The notes beneath the pieces were generated by a model. That model ran no database searches. It was not told where the DNA came from and was given only the letters and a program-made list of their open reading frames with translations. Below, piece by piece: positions 7,649 through 13,337 of a DNA stretch of 13,337 bases. Source of the stretch: Candidatus Hodarchaeota archaeon (GTDB lineage Archaea > Asgardarchaeota > Heimdallarchaeia > Hodarchaeales > Hodarchaeaceae). How positions within the stretch are numbered: position 1 is the first letter of the stretch; each line of letters starts with the position of its first letter. Position numbers and translations under genes: made by a program. The stretch is from positions 1 through 13,337 of the forward strand of contig JAEOTU010000267.1 of the NCBI GenBank assembly GCA_016839665.1, read 5' to 3'.

Positions 7649-10600
7649 AAGTTGATCCTCCTAAGCTGATCTTGTTTTCTTTTTCTCCCTGCTCTACGTG
7701 AGATGGCATATAGGAGAAGGATAGCCAATAATGGCACGAATTCAAATCCAGGTGACCGTTGTACTACCGATGGCCCCACAATCACGAAAACCTCATCAAC
7801 CGTTCGGTGCCCTGCAGTATCGTAGACGATCAAGCGGATTGTGTATTCTCCTTCTTGGAATCCCGAAATGGTAAACTGAATAGTCTCAGAGGTCATCCCA
7901 GTAAGCGACTCTGTTTGCAGTTGTTTCACTGTCCCATTTGCATGCACCAGAAATATTTCATAATATGCAAGGTTTTCATCAGAAGTTGTCCAAGTGATGG
8001 TTGCATTTTCAGGACTGGAGACTGAGATGGAATCGGGAGAAGAAAGAACTGGTGGATTACTGTCTCCTGTGACCTGAACTGTGATACTTCGGGACGCAGA
8101 GTTACCAAAGATGTCCCATGCGACCAGCGTGAAGTTATACGTGCCTATTGCCAGACCATCTAGTGACACCACTACTTTCTGATTGGCATCAAACCAGGGT
8201 AACTGGGAAATCCTCGTACCGTCTAACAACACTTCAATGGATCCTGGATGTTCATCAAACACGCGGAAAGTGGCAATATTTCCAGTTGAACCAAACTCTA
8301 TGGTCAGATCAGACATTAGCGCAATTACAGGAGCAGTGGATTCGCTTTCCCTTCCCGGTAAAACGGTAACGATTACAACACTGGAATTCCAGTTGTCTGA
8401 CTCATCCCAGACGGTCAAATTAAGTTCCCAGGTGTTCACCGTTAAGTTTGTAAGTAAGTACTGAATGATCCCCGTCGACCAATAGCCTTGCTTGACTACT
8501 GTGCTTGAATTCTTGTAAATAACATACTTATCAGGGTAATCATCCGAAACTTCCCAAACAATGCTTTTTGAACTATTTTCATATATTTCCAAATCTGCAG
8601 GACTTGAGACTGATGGTGGGGTCACATCAGGTGGGATAGGTAAAACTGTGACTACTGTGCTAGCTGTTACGTTGTTTCCAGATAAATCGAAAACATTGAC
8701 TGTAATATTCCATATGCCCACCTGGAAGCGATCAACTGAGATGTTGAAGGCTCCTCCGTGCCATGGATAGTAACCTTGTTTGGTTTCGTTGGCAAACCAC
8801 TGGTATGCCTTGGGGTGATCATCACTGGCGTTCCAGGTGAGATAATTACCAGTTGTTCCTTCAACATACTCGAGGGGCGCTGGTGCAGTAATAATTGGGG
8901 GGATGACATCAGGTACGAGGGGTGTGATGGTGACGAGTACCGAATTACCTGTCCATCTTCCTTCCCAGTCGTAAAGCACGCACGTAAAATTATGCACCCC
9001 AGTGGTCAATGTCTGAGGATATCGATCAATGGGATCTAGACGAGCTGTGATGTTCTCGCCTGTCCACGACTCGTTATAAACTGGTGTACTATTGAGTAAT
9101 ATGATAGCTCGCCAGGGGTGTTCATCGTCACCTGTCCAAGTGATAGAATAACCTATACTCCCCTCTTCAAAGGACAGATCACTTGGCGAGTTTATCGTGG
9201 GAGGTGTGACATCAGGCTCCTTTACAGTCACCCAGACTGTATGAGATCCAGTTATATCGTAACTGTCGAGAATGTTCAGAGTAAAGTTGTTTAGTCCCGT
9301 ATTAGTTCCATCAAGAGAAATTAGGATCGTATCCGTCCAATTCCCGAGACCCCGACTTCCAATAGCAATGACAGTTCCATTTCGATACACGGTATAACTA
9401 TCATGGTATGTTACCGTCACTGTCCATGTTAGACTATACCCAGTCTCCCCATAAAACATTGCAAAATTGTTTGGCCCATTAATTACGATACTCTGAGGTC
9501 TGGGGATTAGCTCCGCTCTAGGTAAAGGATCAGCGTTGTTAACGGGACCAGTAATAACATAGGAATTATCAACGAAACCATCATTGTCAATATCGGTGGG
9601 AGTCAAATCGTCCCAGTAATTGTATGAAAGCAGGTTGGCCGAACCGTTATCATATGCTTGCGAGCCTGATTGATTGTTTTGGATAAAAGAATTCCAAGTG
9701 ACTTCATTGTCATTACTTTCAGTATGTAGTTCAATCCCGTAACCTGTACTGTTATAAACAATATTTCGAGAAACAGTTGCTCGATCACCATTCCATAGGA
9801 AAATTCCTTGCTGGCTAGCGTTTGTTATTGTGTTATTTGTAATAATAGCATCATTACATACACTTTCTATCGAGATACCTCTACCTCCTACATCCGTAAT
9901 GTTGTTCTCTGTGATCGTAGTGGCACCAGTATAGTGAAAGACAACCACCCCGTGCACCCCAGCATTGGAAATGGCATTGTTTATCACATCATTTCCGTGA
10001 CTTATTTCACCTATCAGGATTCCATGTGTATTTACATCTCTAATGGTATTGTTTACTACTTTGTTATAAGCACTATAAGGGACGTATATTCCACATCCAG
10101 TTCCAAAGGAGAGGCCAGCATTCAGAATATTAGTAATACTATTATTGGTAATGATGTTATATTCGCTGCTAACTAGTGCGATAGCAGTACCAGAGCTGTT
10201 GAAGCCATTACCAGCAATCACACTGTTAAACATCCTGCTAATAACATAGATCCCAGTATTTGCTATGTTTGAAAAGCTATTATCCTGGATAGTGATGTTA
10301 GCAATCTCAAGAACGAGTCCTCGATAGCAATTTGTAACTGTGGTTCGTTTAATTTGGCCGTTCGTGACATTCTTTAGCGAAATGCCTGCTACACCTGTAT
10401 TTGTTAAACCATTGATCAACACATCTTCAATACGGAAGTGAGCGGTGGTGTTGGTAATGCTGATTAACACGCTTTGATTACTAGTAAATTGATATCCTTC
10501 AATTAGATATGGATCATTTAATGTCCCATCGCCAGAACGAGCGAGATCAGCAAAATCGCTATTTTCATTAATCCAGATGGGCGCAACACGGGGATGGGGA

Positions 10601-12606
10601 TCGAAATTAAACCGTACACCGTCCACCCATTCTCCTCCTACAACCGTACCATGACCCACCCCTCCAGCGCTATCAGTTGCGGTAGTGCCCGTATCATCGA
10701 GATGATACCAAGCAATGGTTCCTGTTCGAGCAGGATAAGGCCCCCTCGCATTATAATCTGCTTGGATTTCGCTTTGGTTAAGAACTGACGTAAGGACTCG
10801 CACTTCATCGAGGGTTCCATTAAACGCTTGATTTGGTTGAAACCCGCCTCCAACAGTATCTTGATCTTGTCCCAGTACGAAACTTCCTCCTGTAACCATA
10901 TTTTCGCCCATACTTGCATTACCAGTATATCTAAGAACTCCATCTTTCCATAATGTTATTTCTCCATCAGAGCTGCGCCAAGTAACTACTAAATGAGTCC
11001 ACACGTGTTCACTGAGTGGACAGCCAGTGTTGTCAAGACTTGTATTTCTATATATTTGAATCTGATCGGTGGTATAATCATACGTGAGAAGAAAATCATT
11101 ATACGTTGAACCTAGGATCGCATAAGAAACCAAACATAAATACTTGCTATTATCACGACTCTTCAGCCATAATTCGACTGTGAGTGCATCGGTGGGAAAC
11201 ATACTTACGGGGTTAGTAATCACATAACTGTTAATGGTGCCATTTAAGCTTAATCCACCATTACTTACTCCTGGAGTTCCATCAAGTGGATAGACTGAAT
11301 CTATAAATCCATCAGCGTCCATGTCAGGTTCAATTCTATCATTCCAATGGTTATAATCGAAAATATTATTTGTACCATTATCATAGGCTTGAATTCCACT
11401 CCCATTATTATGGAGGAAAGAGTTCCATTCTACTTTGTTATTCTCACTTGTGGTATCTATATAAATGCCATACTGACTATTGTTAAAGAGGACATTCCTT
11501 TTTACAATACTATCATTGCTGGCAGAAGATAAGTAAATACCATTAGTAGCGCAATTGGATATTGTATTGTCCAAAACATTACTGCTATTACTGGTTGAGA
11601 TATGAATGCCTGTGTTACAATCAGTGATTCTATTACTCGCAAGAGTATTATTTTGACTCGTGGAATACAACCAAATACCAATATTGGTAATGTTGTGGAA
11701 AGTATTCCCCCTGAGAATATTATCGCTGGAATTGTCCATAACAATGCCATTCTGAAGGTTGTAAAACGAATTATTAGCATAGGTATTATTATTAGCATTT
11801 AGGAACGAAAAGATTGCATGGGATATACAATCGTGGATTTTATTATTGGTAAAAAGATTATGGTGAGTATTCGTAACTATATACAACGCGTTATAGGTAC
11901 AATTGAAAATATTATTGTCAGAGATCGTATTATTGTAAGCTTGTGTTCCCATAACGATTGCATAATAAGCACAGTTGAAAATTTCATTACCAGATATTGT
12001 ATTATTTTTAGCACTATAAGAGATATCAATTCCTTTTGAGTTAGGACCTGTAAGGTTATAAATTATATTACCAGACACAATATTATCTTTAGAGGCACCA
12101 GCATAGATATTGATACCAACTTTAGTAATATTATAAATTGTATTATTTACAACAACATTATTCTCGGAAGATCCTAGAGCGATTCCACCATCGCAATTGT
12201 AAATAGTGTTGTTATCAATTGTACCATGAATAACATTCGTCAGAATGATGCCTCTAGCATTTATATCCGTCGAGCCATTGATCGTCACGTTTTCTATACG
12301 GAAATAGGCAGTTGTGTCTGAAATATTAATGCCTGATACTCCTCCAGCTGCGATGGTAATATCTTTAAGGAGATATGGGGTTGTGGCACTCCCTGAACCG
12401 CTAAATCCCGCGGTGGTGAAACCACTATTGTCAGTTATGGTGATGGGGAGATCTTGAATACGGCTCACTTTAGATTTGACCACTTGTTCAGGATTGATGT
12501 GATTATCCTTTATGACCTTGTTACTTTGATCATTGACGAATGTTGGTAAAGCTATTATGAGCAGTACAACTATTAGTCCCCTCCAAACTTTTCTCTTCAT
12601 TTCCAT
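7645..12606 (-). CDS. Giant cell-surface protein: two NosD-like beta-helices, LamG-like domain, six Ig-like modules, C-terminal anchor
   Basis: This 1653-aa protein starts with a classic signal peptide (K-R-K, then the hydrophobic run 8-24). Beta-helix 1 (about 60-440) consists of 22-24-residue coils rich in N-N-T-I and N-x-I-x-N steps and closes with W-N and the calcium loop D428-x-D-x-D-G-x-x-D436. A LamG/ConA-like sandwich follows (about 446-670; E-L-W-L-K, W-T-H-L-V-V-T-W, W-K-D-G, G-x-L-D-E-V-R). Beta-helix 2 (about 676-1016) starts with the same G-x-G-T-x-x-D-P-Y-L-I entry motif and ends in D1005-x-D-x-D-G-x-x-D1013. Six Ig-like modules (1038-1611) follow, then S1618-P-G-F-E, a TM helix and an R/K-rich tail. 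Beta-helices of this kind include surface proteins, NosD and glycan-cleaving enzymes; no catalytic triad was recognised. GAGGAG lies 5 bases before the first ATG (12606). The second ATG (12600) is less well spaced. The gene is first in a two-gene operon. Confidence 0.88.
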   Translation of the reverse strand: MEMKRKVWRGLIVVLLIIALPTFVNDQSNKVIKDNHINPEQVVKSKVSRIQDLPITITDNSGFTTAGFSGSGSATTPYLLKDITIAAGGVSGINISDTTAYFRIENVTINGSTDINARGIILTNVIHGTIDNNTIYNCDGGIALGSSENNVVVNNTIYNITKVGINIYAGASKDNIVSGNIIYNLTGPNSKGIDISYSAKNNTISGNEIFNCAYYAIVMGTQAYNNTISDNNIFNCTYNALYIVTNTHHNLFTNNKIHDCISHAIFSFLNANNNTYANNSFYNLQNGIVMDNSSDNILRGNTFHNITNIGIWLYSTSQNNTLASNRITDCNTGIHISTSNSSNVLDNTISNCATNGIYLSSASNDSIVKRNVLFNNSQYGIYIDTTSENNKVEWNSFLHNNGSGIQAYDNGTNNIFDYNHWNDRIEPDMDADGFIDSVYPLDGTPGVSNGGLSLNGTINSYVITNPVSMFPTDALTVELWLKSRDNSKYLCLVSYAILGSTYNDFLLTYDYTTDQIQIYRNTSLDNTGCPLSEHVWTHLVVTWRSSDGEITLWKDGVLRYTGNASMGENMVTGGSFVLGQDQDTVGGGFQPNQAFNGTLDEVRVLTSVLNQSEIQADYNARGPYPARTGTIAWYHLDDTGTTATDSAGGVGHGTVVGGEWVDGVRFNFDPHPRVAPIWINENSDFADLARSGDGTLNDPYLIEGYQFTSNQSVLISITNTTAHFRIEDVLINGLTNTGVAGISLKNVTNGQIKRTTVTNCYRGLVLEIANITIQDNSFSNIANTGIYVISRMFNSVIAGNGFNSSGTAIALVSSEYNIITNNSITNILNAGLSFGTGCGIYVPYSAYNKVVNNTIRDVNTHGILIGEISHGNDVINNAISNAGVHGVVVFHYTGATTITENNITDVGGRGISIESVCNDAIITNNTITNASQQGIFLWNGDRATVSRNIVYNSTGYGIELHTESNDNEVTWNSFIQNNQSGSQAYDNGSANLLSYNYWDDLTPTDIDNDGFVDNSYVITGPVNNADPLPRAELIPRPQSIVINGPNNFAMFYGETGYSLTWTVTVTYHDSYTVYRNGTVIAIGSRGLGNWTDTILISLDGTNTGLNNFTLNILDSYDITGSHTVWVTVKEPDVTPPTINSPSDLSFEEGSIGYSITWTGDDEHPWRAIILLNSTPVYNESWTGENITARLDPIDRYPQTLTTGVHNFTCVLYDWEGRWTGNSVLVTITPLVPDVIPPIITAPAPLEYVEGTTGNYLTWNASDDHPKAYQWFANETKQGYYPWHGGAFNISVDRFQVGIWNITVNVFDLSGNNVTASTVVTVLPIPPDVTPPSVSSPADLEIYENSSKSIVWEVSDDYPDKYVIYKNSSTVVKQGYWSTGIIQYLLTNLTVNTWELNLTVWDESDNWNSSVVIVTVLPGRESESTAPVIALMSDLTIEFGSTGNIATFRVFDEHPGSIEVLLDGTRISQLPWFDANQKVVVSLDGLAIGTYNFTLVAWDIFGNSASRSITVQVTGDSNPPVLSSPDSISVSSPENATITWTTSDENLAYYEIFLVHANGTVKQLQTESLTGMTSETIQFTISGFQEGEYTIRLIVYDTAGHRTVDEVFVIVGPSVVQRSPGFEFVPLLAILLLYAISRRAGRKRKQDQLRRINL
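7657..7662 (-). promoter_or_regulatory. Perfect AGGAGG Shine-Dalgarno site inside the upstream gene
   Basis: Minus-strand AGGAGG encodes the Arg-Arg pair of the C-terminal R-R-I-N-L of the upstream protein. It lies 8 bases before the ATG at 7648. It decides the start of the 1747-aa gene and indicates translational coupling. Confidence 0.8.
7774..9495 (-). repeat. Array of six Ig-like modules in the 1653-aa protein
   Basis: Protein-level repeats cover residues 1038-1611, with module starts near 1038, 1132, 1233, 1327, 1424 and 1518. The shared pattern is D-V-x-P-P-x-I-x-x-P-x-x-L-x-x-x-E-G-x-x-G-x-x-L-x-W, then D-D-H-P-x-x-Y, then N-x-T and a closing V-T-V. The modules belong to the same family as the array in the neighbouring protein. 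Confidence 0.7.
9559..10581 (-). repeat. Second NosD-like beta-helix (residues 676-1016), duplicate of the first
   Basis: This unit starts with N-x-x-F-A-D ... G-D-G-T-x-x-D-P-Y-L-I-E-G and A-H-F-R-I-E-D-V-x-I-N-G. It ends with W-N-S-F-I-Q-N-N ... A-Y-D-N-G and D-x-D-x-D-G-x-x-D. Both ends match the corresponding ends of the first beta-helix. Confidence 0.7.
10597..11271 (-). other. LamG / concanavalin A-like domain inserted between the two beta-helices (residues 446-670)
   Basis: The order is G-L-S-L-N-G, A-L-T-V-E-L-W-L-K, W-T-H-L-V-V-T-W, G-E-I-T-L-W-K-D-G, G-T-L-D-E-V-R-V and S-E-I-Q-A-D-Y. These are hallmarks of LamG-type jelly rolls, which usually bind glycans or protein partners. The segment that normally opens such a domain (I-A-W-Y-H-L-D-D-T-G-T-T-A-T-D-S) lies at its C-terminal side here. 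Confidence 0.65.
11287..12429 (-). repeat. First NosD-like beta-helix (residues 60-440)
   Basis: About a dozen coils of 22-24 residues carry Asn ladders (N-N-T-I-S / N-x-I-F-N). Cysteines stack at the same coil position (C212, C236 and C260 are exactly 24 apart; C330 and C352 are 22 apart). This is typical of right-handed parallel beta-helices of the PbH1/NosD type. Confidence 0.75.
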
Positions 12607-12611
12607 TCAAA

Positions 12612-12617
12612 CTCCTC
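12612..12617 (-). promoter_or_regulatory. Shine-Dalgarno site GAGGAG for the first operon gene
   Basis: Minus-strand GAGGAG lies 5 bases before the ATG at 12606 and 11 bases before the in-frame ATG at 12600. This favours the first. Confidence 0.6.
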
Positions 12618-12636
12618 ATGTATCTATCAAAGGGAC

Positions 12637-12645
12637 GTATTTAAG
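12637..12645 (-). promoter_or_regulatory. Candidate TATA box for the giant surface operon
   Basis: Minus-strand CTTAAATAC is centred about 35 bases before the ATG, placing the transcript start just upstream of or at the SD site. A more distal AT-rich alternative lies near the palindrome TAAAGCTTTA (12801-12810) and would give a leader of about 170 bases. The rest of the 285-bp gap (12607-12891) shows no gene. Confidence 0.4.
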
Positions 12646-12862
12646 AGTGGAGGGAATGATTTTATTCGCCTCCTCCCTAGTATCCAAAAAGGAAAAATCA
12701 ACATAATAAAACTCTTCAATCCTAATTCCGTCTCTATTCTTCATTAGAAGAAGAAAATCTTAACGAGAAGGCAAACAGGGATATATTAATTTCTACTTTT
12801 TAAAGCTTTACAATTCAAGATAATTAATCACATAATCAACTAAAGAAGAGTAAAACTGAACT

Positions 12863-12869
12863 AAAAAAA
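12863..12869 (-). terminator. T7 tract terminator of the ABC permease gene
   Basis: Minus-strand TTTTTTT begins 22 bases after the permease stop codon, followed by further T-rich sequence. It fits an archaeal intrinsic terminator and separates the permease from the giant surface operon. Confidence 0.55.
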
Positions 12870-12891
12870 TAAGAAAAGGGAGGAGAAGGAA

Positions 12892-13337
12892 TTAAGTTAA
12901 GATTCCTTCGCGCTCGAAGACCTTGGAGGCAATGAATAAACAGATACCGATCACTACTAACATGTATCCAAAGTGGAAAACTAAGTCCATAGGAATTCCC
13001 CCACCAGGTAAATTAAGCCCGTTAACGCCCGTTAAGGCGCCAGATTCATATGTCTGCGGATACATTCCCTTGGATAAAATTGCTAACGCATGAGCCCAGG
13101 GGATAATGTAGAGAAATATCCCAGCTCCACCAAAAGCATTTTCTGGAACACCTCCAAACATACCTACCATACCAACGCCAATAGCTGGGAGCATCATGAC
13201 CATACTGTACATGGATTCAGCTGAACGAACATCCTTCGTCAAACTAGCTAATGATATTCCTATACCAATTGCTACGAATGCGGAAAGAAACATCATTGCT
13301 ACAACCAAAACCATCACAGTAGGCGTAACTTCAATGG
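12892..13337 (-). CDS. ABC-2-type transporter permease, C-terminal part (5' truncated by window edge)
   Basis: The frame stays open to the window edge, so the GTG at 13317 and the ATG at 13314 are internal codons rather than the start. The visible 147 residues hold four hydrophobic helices. They run M-V-L-V-V-A-M-M-F-L through S-L-A-S-L, then S-M-V-M-M-L-P-A-I-G-V-G, then F-L-Y-I-I-P-W-A-H-A-L, and M-L-V-V-I-G-I-C-L-F-I-A. The order, with the LP-containing helix, the I-P-W-A-H-A turn before the fourth segment, the extracytoplasmic loop and a final helix ending in a charged tail, is that of ABC-2 / NatB-like exporter permeases. The partner ATPase gene would be expected upstream, outside the window. 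The substrate is unknown. It shares strand with the giant surface operon but has its own T-tract, so co-transcription is unlikely. Confidence 0.75.
   Translation of the reverse strand, partial: IEVTPTVMVLVVAMMFLSAFVAIGIGISLASLTKDVRSAESMYSMVMMLPAIGVGMVGMFGGVPENAFGGAGIFLYIIPWAHALAILSKGMYPQTYESGALTGVNGLNLPGGGIPMDLVFHFGYMLVVIGICLFIASKVFEREGILT

Noticed and set aside
7640..7665. A single very long gene broken in two by a frameshift at the ATGA junction
   Set aside because: The upstream protein ends with a complete anchor (S-P-G-F, TM, basic tail). The downstream one starts with its own SD and hydrophobic export segment, so two genes are the better reading.
9565..11325. Dockerin domains suggested by the two D-x-D-x-D-G-x-x-D loops
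   Set aside because: A dockerin needs two such loops about 20 residues apart with intervening helices. Here each loop is single and closes a beta-helix, as in many NosD-like surface proteins.
9700..12400. CRISPR-like or satellite DNA repeats in the AT-rich stretch
   Set aside because: The periodicity is at protein level (22-24-residue coils with Asn steps). The DNA of successive coils is not identical and there is no repeat-spacer structure.
11287..12429. Low GC of the beta-helix 1 coding region as a sign of recent transfer
   Set aside because: By hand count it is near 32% GC, against about 48-52% in parts of the Ig-coding region. However, Asn, Ile and Tyr richness of beta-helix coils (AAT, ATA, TAT codons) explains much of this, and the frame is continuous with the rest of the gene.
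12649..12673. GGAGG/CCTCC hairpin upstream of the giant operon as a regulatory RNA element
   Set aside because: Only a 5-bp stem around a 15-base loop, and it lies upstream of the likely transcript start. No riboswitch-like structure is visible.
12607..12891. tRNA or small gene in the 285-bp gap
   Set aside because: No cloverleaf or T-loop consensus was seen. The only short frame noticed (about 25 codons on the minus strand) lacks an SD and any recognisable feature.
13315..13317. GTG at 13317 as the start of the ABC permease
   Set aside because: The frame stays open to the window edge and the visible helices correspond to the C-terminal part of an ABC-2 permease, so the true start lies outside the window.

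Overview
The window looks archaeal, and most likely comes from an Asgard-type (Heimdall/Thor/Loki-like) or related sediment archaeon. This is an inference, because no rRNA or marker gene is present. The supporting signs are AT-rich intergenic regions with TATA-like boxes at about -27, a canonical archaeal GGTGAT Shine-Dalgarno (SD) site, T-tract terminators without strong hairpins, and very large secreted proteins made of NosD-type beta-helices, LamG-like and Ig-like modules that end in an S-P-G-aromatic / transmembrane / basic-tail anchor.

Layout, left to right. Bases 3-170 are the 3' end of a plus-strand beta-lactamase-family serine hydrolase, followed by T-rich termination signals. A GNAT acetyltransferase (308-826, +) follows, apparently leaderless. 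A 7-8-pass membrane protein of unrecognised family lies on the minus strand (910-1638). It is divergent from a six-cysteine DUF6144 / ATC-hydrolase-like protein (1824-2300, +).

The rest is dominated by a minus-strand pair of giant genes. The upstream gene (12606 to 7645; 1653 aa) encodes a signal peptide, a beta-helix, a LamG-like domain, a second beta-helix, six Ig-like modules and a C-terminal anchor. The downstream gene (7648 to 2405; 1747 aa) encodes a signal or anchor helix, an acidic linker, a tryptophan-rich eight-cysteine domain I do not recognise, three NEW3-like modules, seven Ig-like modules and a C-terminal anchor. They overlap by ATGA, and a perfect AGGAGG SD site lies inside the last codons of the upstream gene, so they are almost certainly co-translated. 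Upstream of the pair, separated by 285 bp with its own T-tract, is the 3' part of an ABC-2-type permease gene (minus strand, running off the window).

The most interesting content is this two-gene surface system. Two anchored stalk proteins share a family of Ig-like modules. One carries a doubled carbohydrate-type beta-helix/LamG head, and the other a novel aromatic-rich head. A shared role at the cell surface (an adhesion, glycan-binding or S-layer-associated complex) is inferred, not shown. No mobile element, CRISPR array, tRNA or rRNA was seen.
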